Source: Anisus vortex | Taxonomy: Eukaryota > Mollusca > Gastropoda > Planorbidae | Direction: 5' to 3' | Assembly (NCBI GenBank): GCA_949126835.1 | Contig: OX421495.1 | Location: 21,442,958 to 21,506,957, forward strand | DNA: 64,000 nt | Shown here: in pieces, positions 23,590 through 34,834 of the stretch | Position numbering within the stretch: the first letter of the stretch is position 1 | Layout: each line of letters begins with the position of its first letter | Position numbers and translations under genes: made by a program | The notes under the pieces: generated by a model | What the model was told of the DNA's origin: nothing | The model's input: only the letters and a program-made list of their open reading frames with translations | The model's database searches: none

Positions 23590-25065
23590 GTTGGATAATT
23601 TTGAGTCGAATATAGGATTTTACGGTATCTTACTTGACTCAACACCCGATCTAGGACACCTATCTCAAGTCATCAGATTTGTGGATGTGGATTTTCAAAC
23701 TAAAAAAAGGAACCATCAAATAATCATTTTTAGGTTTTGTTCAGATACATTCCAAAGACGCAGCAAGCCTTGAAAGAGTTATCGTAGAGAAACTGAAATC
23801 TGATAACATACCTCTAGCCGACTGTCGGTCACAATGTTATGGCAATGCTGCTGTAATGACTGGGCATATATCCGGCCTTCAACAGCGAATATGTGCCAGA
23901 AATCACAGAGCATTGTTCGTCAACTGTGACAACATCAGCTTAAACTTAGCAGGAGTACTATCAGCTCAACAGGATCCATTTGTTATCACATTTTTGGAAC
24001 AGTTGAAAGTATATATTTGTTTTTCTCTCGTTCAACAACTCGTTGGAAAGAATTAAAAAGAGTTGTGCCAATCACAGTGAAGAGGGAGTCTGAAACACGC
24101 TGGAGTGCACGATCAGAAGCTGTTAAAGCTATTTATGAAGGACTAGATGAACTAGTAGGGCTGTTGGAAAAATTATCAAAAGATGCAACTATAACGCCTG
24201 ACACCAGAAGTAATGCAGAAACTTTTCTGTCAGGTATATTAAACTTTAACTTTCTAGTTTTGTTACATTTCTGGAACATAATACTTGGGAAAATTTTTCG
24301 TGTCCAGAAACGGTTGCAGGATCCTACTATGAATGTCAAGGAAGCAGCATCTGATCTTGAATTGCTGAGCAAGAACTTGTCAACATTCGTGATAATTTGA
24401 GCCAGGTTGCGTTAGACAATGGAAAAACAAGATGCACAACTTGGGGAATCGAGGTTGACAGAGGATGTCTGGAGAATTAGCAAGAGATGCAGGACTTTTT
24501 GCAGAAGAAGAAATTGCACGTGTTATGAACAGCGTAATTGATAGACTCCAACAGGAGATATCAATACGGTTTTTACGCCTAAAATTACTAAACTCCAAAT
24601 TTGGATTTTTACTAGACTTAAAACTCTTCTCGCTGAGACAAATGTAGATACACTTCGTAAAAATTGCTTAGATTTTGGAAAATTCGTCGACACTGACGTC
24701 AATGGTCATGAATTGTGCACAGAAATCGGAGACTGCAAAATGCTGCTCTGTACCCGGACTGAAATCTACCGGAAACTCCTATGGATCTTCTTGGTTTTAT
24801 TGTTTCATATGGAGATGACGTATTTCCAAATCTACGCATTTCACTGAAAATATATCTAACAATTGCTGTTTCAATTGCAAGCTGTGAGCGGTCCTTCAGC
24901 AAACTGAAGCTTATTTTGTTTTATTTACGTGCTTCAATGGGACAAGATCGTCTGAGTGGTCTTGCACTCCTTAGCATCGAAAGAGAAACTCTTGAGAATA
25001 TTAATTTTGACAACGTGATTGACGAGTTTGTGACAGTCAAATCAAGGAGGATCAATTTGTGGTAG
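23590..25065 (+). pseudogene. hAT transposase (TTF/ZMYM type), broken
   Basis: Consecutive plus-strand frames read like a cut-and-paste hAT transposase. IPLADCRSQCYGNAAVMTGH is the region of the second catalytic Asp (usual form D-x-R-x-Q-x-Y-D-x-x-x-x-M). RESETRWSARSEAVKAI is the ETRW motif. At the C-terminus SIASCERSFSKLKLI then LSGLALLSIERE is the hAT dimerisation domain. At least four frameshifts or stops separate these parts. No start and no N-terminal zinc finger are visible. Certainly inactive. Confidence 0.85.
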
Positions 25066-25300
25066 ACTACGCGGGACCGTCCGCTTGGAATCACCTCCCA
25101 CTACAGCTACGCCAGAGCTCTAGCGTCGACACCTTCAGGAGCCGGCCAAAGACTCACCTATTTCGTTAGCAGTATTTGCGTATACATATTTACATTTTCT
25201 GTTGTTCGTTGTCTGTATTCTGTAACTGTCGCCAGCGCATAGAACTGTCATCAACGGCACATGCGCTATACAAACACCATTATTATCATTCATCATCATT
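25066..25300 (+). mobile_element. LINE 3' end inserted in the hAT
   Basis: Begins GACTACGCGGGACCGTCCGC and runs through CTTCAGGAGCCGGCCAAAGA to CAGCGCATAGAACTGTCA. It is closely related to 62885-63110, where the same tail follows an identifiable RT C-terminus. Confidence 0.7.
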
Positions 25301-25304
25301 GGCT

Positions 25305-26310
25305 CCATAGTCTCGAAAGAGGATTAGATTTGTACTTCTGTGATTTGGCCAGCCCTGCAGAATTGGCTGTGTCTGTGGAGACCTATTCTTGAGAGACAGG
25401 CTCTATCGCATCTCTGGCACTTGATAGCGAGACCGTTGGAGTTTGTCAGGGGCAGCCTATTTTCTTTACTTTTCTTCGCTGCTTTTTTAGCCTCCGCGAT
25501 AAGGTGAAGTCTGCCCTCTGCAGCATTTGTACCGGTGTGTAGGGTGCCTCTCCAACTACTTCTGTGCTAAGCCAGGTTCTCTCAGTTTCCGACCTATACA
25601 TCTATATCCTTTAGGTCACGCTTGCAGACGTCCTTGAACCTGAGTTAGGAGCGGCCAGTAGCTCTCTTGTCTTCGGCGAGCTCAGCATATAGCAGGTCTT
25701 TTGGGATTTGCCCATCCTTCAATCTGGAAACATAGCCAAGCCACCGAAGACGTCGTTGGCGAAAAAGAGTGATCATGCTAGGCATGTTAGCCCGTTGCAA
25801 GACCTCGCTATTTGTTATGCTGTCCTTCCAAGATATCCCAAGTATGCGTCTGAGGCAGCGCATGTGGAAAGAAGAGAGTCTCTTTTCTTGCGATGCGTAC
25901 ATGGTCCAAATTTCGCTGGCGTACAAAGGTGTGCTGATCACACATTCACGATAGAGAGCTATTTTTGTATTAATCGTAAGAATCTTGTTGGCCCATACTT
26001 TTTGTTAAAGTCTGGATAAAGTCGCGGATGCCTTGCCAATGCTCTTGCTGATATCTGTGTCCAGTGATAGATCGGTGGTGATGGTGGAGCCAAGGTATGT
26101 GAACTAATCAACAATATCTAATTTGGTAACATTGATGTAATTGTTGGGTGAGTCAGCTCCTTGAACCATCACGTTGGTCTTTCTTATACTAATTGTTAGA
26201 CCACAATCTTGACAAATCTTGGAGAAAAGGTCCATCTAGGATTGTAGCTCCTCCTAAGTGTGTGTGACAAAGGCGGCGTCATCCGCGAACAGAAAGTCTT
26301 TGACTTATTA
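25305..26310 (-). mobile_element. RTE-like LINE, 5'-truncated
   Basis: The minus strand reads LFADDAAFVTHT (catalytic FADD) and GLTISIRKTNVMV, then YASEIWTMYASQEKRLSSFH and MRCLRRILGISWKDSITNSE (25645-25941). It belongs to the family of the longer copy at 34835-36896 (LYGSESWTTYERKLKSFHLR). The 3' tip TCTCGAGACTATGGAGCC-like also matches that copy. Stops are present. Confidence 0.8.
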
Positions 26311-26689
26311 TTATTATTTGGTTATTATTATTATTATTATTATAATGTCTATTCCATTCATGTATAGACTAATTAATAGAGTATATTTATTTTTGAAATA
26401 AATTGTTTACAATAGTATAGAGAATTATTAGTCTGTATTCTATTTCATTAAAATACCAGATGCTTCGAAAATGAACAATAAAAACTATAAAATTTCAAAA
26501 TTTTCATTGAGCCTCAGACTCTGTCGGTTTTAGAAGGGGCGCAGATTTTGTGTCATGTCCCCGGGCGCAGATGACCCTAGCTAGGCCACTGCGGAGGGCC
26601 CCGAAAAAACGTGTGATTTTTTAATGCCTTCTGCGTGCCGTGTTTTCTTTTTCATTAGCTCTTGCTGTTCAGACTAAATATAATTTAAT

Positions 26690-27240
26690 TAATAAACTAA
26701 CCCATAAAAGCAAAGTTTTTATTATACTCCCTTTCTTTGTAAACTTAGTTTATATTTAATTTATATTTTGATAGATTAAAAAAAAATATAAGTGATATCA
26801 TACCTTATGAATTTCCACACTAAAATTGTGCGCATCTTTTATTTTTCTAGCTTTGGCCCGCAAAAACCATAAAAAGAAAACTCGCGTTGTTTCAGCTATA
26901 TTGTGTCGTTTTCATTCTATTTATTTCGTAAAAACGAACATATCCGAAAATTGTATTTACTTCCGTCTCTTCCTGTAGAGGCAGCCATTTTTTTTTCTTT
27001 GATTCGCAAATTGGTCGAAGGTATTAGTGACTATTCCAAAGGCTACGATGCTGAAAATTTGATAGAATGTATTGTTAGTCTGGACAAGTCTGCTGCCCAA
27101 GTTTCAGCTCGATTGGACGAGTTGAGGCACCCAACTCCAGAGCTTTGCACAAAGCAAAAAAACATTCCCCCAAGGGACCGGCTACATTTTATAGCCAAAA
27201 CGGGCGGGCGGAAATGAACAAAATAAAAACCAGAATTAAG
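26690..27240 (+). repeat. Diverged relative of the 475-bp repeat in the LTR element
   Basis: It shares AAAGTTTTTATTATACTCCC, TTTTTCTAGCTTTG, ACCATAAAAAG, GAAAATTTGATAGAATGTAT and TTTCAGCTCGATTGGAC with 57960-60110. Here an ORF of 104 residues (26903-27217) covers the right half (LIECIVSLDKSAAQVSARLD). I cannot assign a family, and the array copies do not keep the frame open. Confidence 0.6.
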
Positions 27241-28245
27241 TTGGCGAAACAGCTGCCAACTTAAAACGATTACAGACCCTTATATATATTTTACACACAT
27301 TAAAAGAATATTTGTAGAATATGAATAAAATTCCAGACACATCTATCTAGGGTTGACAGACGTCCGGCAAGAAAATTAATAGTTTTTGAAAAGAACCTTG
27401 CATGCGCTGCAAAGTTGTTGTTTTTAATTGCCCAAGCTGCTTCTCAGTCTACATTAAATAAAATGTTGGGTCAGTTTTACTAATATGCAATTATTGGCAG
27501 CTAATGTAATGAAACTGAACTGATTGTGGATTGTGAAACACTAAATATGTCATTCTTTTTGTCTCTCTATGGTCTTCTTTTGAAGTCCAAGTACGTCGCA
27601 ACATTACGTCTATCGGTCTGTTTATCTGTTAAAAAAGCGATCAGCATCAGTGGGAAAATTCCAGTTTTTTTTCTTTTCGAATAGTTAGATCAAATGGCTG
27701 TGCCGACGACTAGCATTAACATCTGCATTTGCTGTTGTATGTGCTTGTATCGCGAATTCACAATCAATATTCGGAATTTGAAAGAAAAAATATAAAAATA
27801 TAATTCGCCTCTGACAAACGAGTGTTTTCAAGGAATATATTGTTAAGGAATTGTTTTGTGCCAACAAAAAGGGTTTACAAATCTTTCTTCAGATAAAAAG
27901 ATAAATAAATCGTGTGACACAGTTATGAATGATTCCTCCCGAAATCCGGTTTTCGTTTAACATCCCTACTTTACACAGATTAATTCACAACAGTTTAACT
28001 AAATGAAAGTATCAATACGCAGAGTAATAGATTCAGCAATAGCGTAGCATTATGTATTTTTAAAGTTAAAAAAGATATTCGACTGATGACCGAAAGTTAA
28101 CATCAGTTTCGGCCGAAACCGTAAACAAACTGAAAACTAACCTTTTGGCTTCAACCGAAACCGAAAACACGCCTATTTTCGGCGCCGAAAGCGAAGCCGA
28201 ACCCGAATATCGGTCGGTCTCTACATGGCAGTAAGATGACTAAGT
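27241..28245. other. Unassigned sequence between repeats
   Basis: No ORF with family signal. The stretch 28090-28230 is built of TTCGGCCGAAACC-like words and ends CCGAATATCGGTCGGTCTC. That resembles a transposon terminal region, but I cannot pair it with another end. Confidence 0.35.
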
Positions 28246-29206
28246 TGTGAGAAAGTTCTGAGCAGAGTATTAAGGTTAAGAAAGTAAAAAGGTGAGTTCC
28301 TGGAAATGAAAGGCAAGCCAAAGCCATTACTGTCTGATGAAGACAGACATAGACAAGATGCTACAGACATAACTACTCATTTATTTTTTTTAAATCTAAA
28401 ACTACAAGGAGAGAAAAAATATTGTTTCTGATATATACACCAACGTAAAGGCCTTCAGATCCAAACGTCTTGTTTTTGGAACAAGTACAGGCCAACCACT
28501 TTACGCACTTTCAACAGTGCAAGGTATTCATGGCTGAAGCAACAGCCGAGTTCCCCACGTCATTTGCATGCGAGATCATCAAAGACCTCCAACTCCAGTT
28601 TCAGGAGTGGTTTTCTGATTTGGATTCAAAGGCAGAAGAATTGAGACTGTTTCAAAACTCATTTGAATCAGACCTGGCCAGTTGCCCAGATAAACTGCCG
28701 CTGGAGGACATTGAGTTGCATGCAAATGACTCCTTAGGGATAAGTTCAAAGAAGGACTAATGGGTTTTACCAGTGTTTGCCCAAGGAAGACTTTCCTAAT
28801 ATCAAAACGTTTACATCAAGGTACCTTTCAATCTTTAAAACAACATACCTGTGTGAACAAACATTTTCATGAATGAAATACGTAAAGAACAATTTGAGAA
28901 CAAACTTGTCCGATGATAATCTCAGGACAATGTTGATGTTAAGGACATCAAGTCTAAAGCCAGCAATGTCTGTTATTTTGGCATCCAGGAAACAATTTCA
29001 CCATTCCCACTAATACAGGTGTTCAAGTTTAGTGCACCAATGTGTTATGAAATAATAACTGAATACAATAGTATTAAATAAATAATTAAAAACTACATTC
29101 GTGTTTTGATTCTTTATTTATTTGGACCTCAAGTGTGTAGTTGGCCCCCCGAGCTGCTGTTAGATAGTTAATGCGGCCCTCGGGCTGAAAAGTTTGGAGA
29201 CCTTTG
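28246..29206 (+). mobile_element. hAT element of ZBED/GTF2IRD2 type, right part, ending at ANK2
   Basis: Frames give KGKPKPLLSDEDRHRQ, LNLKLQGEK, FQNSFESDLASCPDKLPLED (28470-28760) and, after a frameshift and a stop, TTYLCEQTFS, NNLRTNLSDDNLRTMLMLRT and LKPAMSVILASRKQFHHSH. These are signatures of ZBED5/GTF2IRD2-type hAT transposases, including the C-terminal dimerisation domain. The right end GGCTGAAAAGTTTGGAGACC then TTTG is a typical hAT terminus. The left end was not found. The next eight bases, ATTTAAAG (29207-29214), belong to ANK2 and contain its stop. Confidence 0.85.
29113..29122 (-). promoter_or_regulatory. Possible polyadenylation signal for ANK2 supplied by the hAT
   Basis: The minus strand reads AATAAATAAA, two overlapping AATAAA signals about 90 bases downstream of the ANK2 stop and inside the hAT element. 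The native 3' flank kept by ANK1 and ANK3 is missing here. Whether the signal is used cannot be seen from sequence. Confidence 0.4.
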
Positions 29207-29208
29207 AT

Positions 29209-31779
29209 TTAAAGCACTAATGGCACATTCAGAGATCGATACAAAAGTTGTTGTTTTATTTTTGCTGGTAAAGGTAATTTATTGACCTTTTCCTCTCTGT
29301 CGAGGGTAGCTCCAAGCATTTCTGAAATCTGAACAAAGCTCAGCGTTTCCAATGACAAGAGGTTGTTGAAGATGTTGCCCTGTTCAGTTGACATAATGGT
29401 TTCCTGAAAGATGTCTTTATTTAATAGATCACTGACATCGTGTTTTGTTAAGAATCTGACTTCAATCAGATATTTTGCTACGTCCAAACGTTTTTCGTAC
29501 AAGGCAAGAGATAATGGTGAAAGGTCGGTGGCGTTCCTATAATTGCTATAAAAGATGTCCCCTCTGGAGTAGCCGCACTTGACAACAAAAGGAAAAACTC
29601 CATTTCCAAGTGCAAATTGTATTATTTCCGGTTCATTTTTGCTTACAAACAAATGTACACCTTGTTGACAGATGGAAAGAGGATAAAATTTCACCTTCTT
29701 TTGTATCAAAATTTTAGCTATACTAAAATCACAACGCTTTAGTGATAAATAAAAAGCAGTTTCATTTTTATGATTGGCTAAATTTACATCAGCGCCGTGT
29801 TCCAAAAGGATTTCCACAGCTTCAGTCATAGAATACTCACTCTTACATGCTATTATTAAAGGCGTGTCCCCATCGTCATCTTGTTTGTTGATGTCCATTG
29901 TTTCTTTCAATAAAAGTTTCAAAATGTGCAGCATTGTTTCCGAATGGGAATCATAATAAAATGATCTTAATAGTTCTGCTACATATGTGCCACCATTTTT
30001 TGTTACTTTGCTAGTATCTACCTTCCTGTTGATTAGTAAAGACACTATCTCTAAACTACGGCTTTGAATGACTTTTAACAATGGGGTTTCTCCCTTGTTG
30101 TTTGTAACATTAACATCTGAACCTGAATCTAAAAGTAATGTTAACATTTCCGAGTTTTTTCTCGCGCATGCGTAAAATAGAGCAGTGTTTCCATTTGAAT
30201 CTTTTATGTTAATCTCGGCTTTTGATTGTAGAAGAGCTTTAATAAAGTCAGGCTTTTCATTAATAACTGCAATATGTAATGGGCAGAGTAATTGTGCATA
30301 GTCAGATGAATAGTCAAGTTGTTGGGGAATGCTTTCATTAACATCCGTACCTTTCTTAATGAGATATTGCAAAATCTCTATGCTGCCAAACCGTATAGCC
30401 CACTCCACAAGTGGAATAGGGTACGTCTCTTTAACATCAAACTTAAATTTTTCAACAAGATGTTCCAACAAAGATAACTGTTTGTATTCAATTGCAATTA
30501 CGTAAGCTTCAACGAATGCTTTATTAGCTTTCTCCTCAAGCAAAAACTTAGCACAATCTAAATGTCCATATTTTACGGCAATGTCTAAAGCAGTACCTTC
30601 CTTTCTTTTAACCTCAATGTCTGCACCTTTTGACAGTAACAAAATAGTGATTTCTGTAAATCCACATTTGGAAGCCATCATCAATGGAGTGAATTGATCA
30701 TAGCCAACAGATTCATTTACATTTGATCCCTTTATGCATAGCCACCTAACTATATCCAAATCTCCTATTTGCACAGCTTTAACCAAAATGCTGTAATTCT
30801 TATTTTGCTGTCTTCTTACACTAGATATATTGGAGTCTTTTTTGTTTAAACTGACACCTCTTTCAATCAAAAGTTTTACAATAGATTTATCTACAGAAGT
30901 TAAATTCGTTTTTTCATTAAGGATCAAATCAAAGAAAGCCTCCAGTGCCGTACATCCTTTAAATGTTTTTTGGTTAATACTGTTTGAGTCGTACGTTAGG
31001 ATAGTTTCTAACAACGAGAGATCTTTGTATTTCAAGGCTGTTATTATTGGTGGCTGTTTAGAAATTTTACAATCGGAAAACACCTTTACATACTGAAGTA
31101 TTCCTTTTTTAGCTGCCAATTCCTGAACCGTTTCACCATTAATGACGTCGTTCAGATTAGCTCCATTTGAAATTAAGATATGGATCGTGTCTAGGTCACA
31201 ACTGTCCACTGCTCTCGATAGGGCAGTCTGACCTTCATGGTTTTTCACGTTGACACCAGATCTTGAAACAAGAAGTCTGGCCATATCTACTGCACCCGAT
31301 GCCTTTACTGACAGAATCAAAGCTGTATTTCCAGAAGTGTTGATCTTATTTGTATCTGCTTTATTAACCAGTAATATTTTAGTCATGTCTAAATAACTTT
31401 TTTCAGCACAGACCATCAGTGAAGTTTTACCGTTTTCATCTGTCCAATTTGTGTCAGCTCCATATTTCAAAAGTAGAATCAGCAAAAGCTTCTGTCCATT
31501 GTTTGCAGCTATCATTAAAGATTTGTTAAGAGCTTCTTGAGAGTAAGCATCTTTTTCTTTTAGAACTTTCTCGATCTCACCGATACTTCCGCTGGAAACT
31601 GCATGGAACAAATCTGTGTCATCGGGGCCGTTATTGATCAATCTGATTTTTGGCTCAGTGTTAAATTCTCTTTCCAGTTCTTCCGAAAAATGGCGTTGTT
31701 GTCTTTCCTTGTTAACTTTGGCTTTTCTTCCTTTTTTAAAAGCCCGTTTCTCTTGTTTTGATGCAGAAAACTGGTTCAT
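29209..31779 (-). CDS. ANK2: intact ankyrin-repeat protein with SOCS-box-like C-terminus (856 aa)
   Basis: Single-exon coding frame. ATG 31779 is the start shared with ANK1 and ANK3 (MNQ/MSQ context). Residues 1-40 are basic (KKGRKAKVNKERQQR). Ankyrin repeats run from about residue 55 to about 690, with helix-turn-helix units such as DENGKTSLMVCAEKSYLDM and DSNGNTALFYACARKNSEM. They are followed by a non-repeat segment, then LSFVQISEMLG...KLPLPAKIKQQLLY at 808-849. LPLP at 835-838 fits the Cul5 box of SOCS-box proteins. The Cys of the BC box is Gln here. There is no signal peptide or membrane span, so it is probably cytosolic. Compared with ANK1 and ANK3 it lacks exactly 33 residues, one whole repeat, between NNKGE and TPLLK. 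I infer an ASB-like ubiquitin-ligase adaptor; substrate unknown. A plain ankyrin scaffold is the alternative. Confidence 0.85.
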   Translation of the reverse strand: MNQFSASKQEKRAFKKGRKAKVNKERQQRHFSEELEREFNTEPKIRLINNGPDDTDLFHAVSSGSIGEIEKVLKEKDAYSQEALNKSLMIAANNGQKLLLILLLKYGADTNWTDENGKTSLMVCAEKSYLDMTKILLVNKADTNKINTSGNTALILSVKASGAVDMARLLVSRSGVNVKNHEGQTALSRAVDSCDLDTIHILISNGANLNDVINGETVQELAAKKGILQYVKVFSDCKISKQPPIITALKYKDLSLLETILTYDSNSINQKTFKGCTALEAFFDLILNEKTNLTSVDKSIVKLLIERGVSLNKKDSNISSVRRQQNKNYSILVKAVQIGDLDIVRWLCIKGSNVNESVGYDQFTPLMMASKCGFTEITILLLSKGADIEVKRKEGTALDIAVKYGHLDCAKFLLEEKANKAFVEAYVIAIEYKQLSLLEHLVEKFKFDVKETYPIPLVEWAIRFGSIEILQYLIKKGTDVNESIPQQLDYSSDYAQLLCPLHIAVINEKPDFIKALLQSKAEINIKDSNGNTALFYACARKNSEMLTLLLDSGSDVNVTNNKGETPLLKVIQSRSLEIVSLLINRKVDTSKVTKNGGTYVAELLRSFYYDSHSETMLHILKLLLKETMDINKQDDDGDTPLIIACKSEYSMTEAVEILLEHGADVNLANHKNETAFYLSLKRCDFSIAKILIQKKVKFYPLSICQQGVHLFVSKNEPEIIQFALGNGVFPFVVKCGYSRGDIFYSNYRNATDLSPLSLALYEKRLDVAKYLIEVRFLTKHDVSDLLNKDIFQETIMSTEQGNIFNNLLSLETLSFVQISEMLGATLDREEKVNKLPLPAKIKQQLLYRSLNVPLVL

Positions 31780-32480
31780 TTTCTAAAATGTCTGGAACTC
31801 GGATTACTCTGAATACTTTGAATAATTTTTAGTTCCTGAAAAGTAAAAAAAAAATATATTAAATTAAGTGAAAGAAAAATATTTGTTTTAAACAGAAAGT
31901 TGTGATGCTGTGTTTTTGTTAATCCCTCAGCCCACAACACAAATATTGCTCTCCCAGTAAAAATGAATATATATAAATACGTTAATTGAATAAAAAGTTA
32001 ATTGCGGCAAAGAAAATTACTGCGCATTTTTCCAGACTTTTCAGTAACAGGGGCAAAAAAACTTAAATTAACTTGGTATTAAATTGGGACAAAAAATTGT
32101 AATCCTGTTTGGGTTGGATATTTTACTAAATATAGACACATTGTTACCAATTGTATTATTATATTAGTTTTTGAGTGGAGATGGACTACTGCAGGAACTG
32201 TCCGTAGGCCAATGTCGTTTATTTAGATGAAGTGGCGTTTTTTTATTAATTCGAGATTGCATCCCTTCGCCCATTGAGAAATCCCATGTACCTCTTGTTA
32301 GTGGTAACTGACCATTATCGGCTGAATAAAACCCTTACCGGAGCACCTGTCTTTTTGTCTTTTTTATTGTGGCTTATTTGTATCAGTGCTACGGTATTTC
32401 ATCATGCAGAGTAGTACCTTTGACTTAAGTTTTAGAGCATTAAACTAGAACAAGGCAAGAAGATTTAACTATTATGTATG
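31780..32480. repeat. ANK2 5' flank (duplicon unit B)
   Basis: Collinear with 16387-16649 plus 19441-19860. Shared words are AATCCCTCAGCCCACAACAC, ATTGCTCTCCCAGTAAAAAT and GGAACTGTCC/ATT. A conserved acceptor (ACTTTTCAG, minus strand) sits at 31836-31838. The flank has no LINE, so it is the empty site for the ANK1 insertion. I cannot place a TATA box or transcription start with confidence. Confidence 0.7.
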
Positions 32481-33279
32481 CCTGTTCAGAAGTTTCAAGT
32501 GATTTCTCAATATCTGAGTGTGATTAAATGAAAAAAAACAATAAAGTATATATTTACACAAATATATCCTTGTAAAAAACATAAGTCAGCCAGCCTTCAG
32601 TAATAAAATAATGATTTGAACTCATAGCGAAATTCGTTACAACATAGACACATAAAGCTAGTACATACACTTAGTGATAAAAATTAGAGCTAAAAGAAGG
32701 ACTAGACCGGTGCGAACTCAGGATTTATTCCAAGACAAATATTTCGCGTGACAAACATTTATCAAAATGATCTCGACTTTAATACTTTTCTTTTTAACTG
32801 CTTGAATTGTTTTCCCCTAAAGTTAGTTAAAGTGTGTGTGTGGGGGGGGGGGGGGGTCACATATCCATATGAACATAGAAATGAATTCGCTTTACATGTC
32901 TCATAAGCAATTACTCATGACAACAATAATTGTACTAAGCACTGGATTAACTATCTCTTAGAATCTCCGAATATTAACTGTTAGCTGTTGTAGTGTGGCA
33001 GTTTCAGCAGTGGTCAGTTTAAAGTGGGTTTCCTGACAGGTCCAATTTCAAGAGCAAGTCAAATGTAAGTGTGGCCTAACATGGAATAAATTGTGGCCTG
33101 GACTTTGGAAAGTATGCTCTGAAGAATATCATCTCTCAAACGTCAGTAACTGTTTAAATGTTAACAAACGGACGCTTTTTTGGAATTTTAAAGCGTACGC
33201 AGTTTTTTGAAAATGCAACAAATCAGCCAAAAGGGACGTCATGGTTTTATCACTATTTAACTTATTCAATTTCTAAAAA
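32481..33279. other. Intergenic, nothing recognised
   Basis: A+T-rich with one (TG)n(G)n tract near 32833-32856. No ORF with family signal. Confidence 0.45.
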
Positions 33280-33775
33280 ATAAATGCTTGTGAGACATTA
33301 ATCGTAGGCCTGGTTATCTTGCATCTACTCTACGCTAACTGCCTATACATTGGACTGCCAGAGTGTGATTTGATAAAAACTACAAAGGGTACAAAACATG
33401 GCTGCGAAAGTTGTTCTGAACAATGAAGAAAACTTATTAACCTGTCTGAAAAAACTTCACTTGCTATCTATAACACTTAGGATAAAATTCATAGTTCTGA
33501 CTATTCTCTATAAAAGCCTGCATGGTCAATCTCCCCAGTACGTACATGAGATCCATGGTCGAGCTACACAAATCAGAAAAAAGAGGACTGCGTAAAAAAA
33601 ATCAATCAACAGCTCAAAAACAATTGAACAAGCTGACAGTAAAGACATTTTTAAAACAAAATTTAAAACACACTTTTTCGATTTATTTTTATAACATATG
33701 GTAAATGTAAAGTGCATTCGAAGAATTTGTTATGAATAGCGCTATATAAATATGTAATTTGTTTTAAAGAAATAT
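33280..33775 (+). mobile_element. L2/CR1-like LINE C-terminal fragment
   Basis: GTGAGACATTAATCGTAGGC, GGACTGCCAGAGTGTG and GGCTGCGAAAGTTGTTCTGA match 20960-21090. The 3' end ATAGCGCTATATAAATATG matches 21487-21505. It holds the same position relative to ANK2 as 20281-21540 does to ANK1. Confidence 0.7.
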
Positions 33776-33837
33776 GACACAATTAAATCAGAAATAGACC
33801 TACAAGTAAATTGATAAAAATAAACTAGTTGGTTTAT

Positions 33838-34408
33838 TTCATCAGTGGCAATTTTCTTTTTCTAATTATCAATATTCGAACGTAAAAATGAGATTAAGCC
33901 AAGGATTTCGAAGTATAATTTTCACTCTCTTAAAAAAAGTTTATAAGAGACACAATTTTTATAGATCTACATGTGATATCAATTATAAAGTTTTAAAAAG
34001 ACCACAGTACTGACACATTAGAGGCTGGTCGAAACAATGATGAAGCATGTTCAAAAACATTTCTATGTATATCATACATGTATTAATACTAAAATAAATA
34101 CACAGAACATTTAATAGCCTTGTTTAAAGTTATACTATCGTAAATACTAAATGTTTTATAATATTTTTAAACTCTTTAAAATTGTCTCCAGAATTATACT
34201 TTATTTCATTTTCAAAACTAAATATTAATATTTACGAATATTTGCCTTGAGAGTCCTGTAGAAATCGCCAAGAACTTTATGACCTAGCAGGTTATTCGAA
34301 TAATGGAAAACGGATTAAAGGTGTAAGAGATTAGTTATCCACTGGCTTGGTGTCGTGAAGATCTCAACTGACTTCTTAGTTTTATTCGTTGATAGGAAGA
34401 CCTTGAAT
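33838..34408. repeat. Duplicon unit C: start and 3' flank, interrupted
   Basis: CATCAGTGGCAATTTTCTTT, ATTTTCACTCTCTTAAAAAA and GCCTTGAGAGTCCTGTAGAA parallel units A, B and D. The flank is broken at AAGACCTTGAA (34397-34407) by I-clade LINE DNA and resumes at about 38090. Confidence 0.75.
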
Positions 34409-34834
34409 TGAATTGAATTGTTGAATTTCCGGCCCATCAACATCGAAGGTTATAAAAGGCCTTTTTGATAACGTTGTTGTCATGTTTTACTTGTATCCAT
34501 TTTATTGTTCTTATATCTTGAAATTCTGTAGTACATTTGTATGTCTTTAATATAGTTTATTATATATTTTGGTTTAATTTAGCTGAAAAGCTCATGAAGA
34601 GTTCTACGGTAATAGAATTTACGTCGAATTTCATCAAATGTATTGCATTCCAACAAAATTATGAGACACTGTTAAGTTGACATTGCAGAAAGCACACATT
34701 GGGGCTGTTTCTCGTTTTAAGAGAAATGAATGTGTTAGTTTTGTATGTCCTGTATGTAGTTGTCTGCAGTGAATAACTGCGTCCTTTCGAATAAGTTGGC
34801 CTGTATAATGCCAGGTTTTTTAGTTTTCCAAATC

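Larger units (their letters stand above)
23241..26591 (+). mobile_element. Complete hAT transposon nested in another hAT
   Basis: TIR CAGTGGCGTAGCTAGGGG is matched at the right by CCTAGCTAGGCCACTG. Flanks CGGAGGAC (23233-23240) and CGGAGGGC (26592-26599) are an 8-bp target duplication with one mismatch. The 3.35-kb element carries a decayed transposase (23590-25065) and has received LINE pieces at 25066-26310. The duplication lies in outer hAT sequence, which shows the order of insertion. Confidence 0.85.

Noticed and set aside
26903..27217. 104-codon ORF as a possible gene
   Set aside because: It lies over a diverged copy of the 475-bp repeat. The array copies do not keep the frame, and I recognise no domain.
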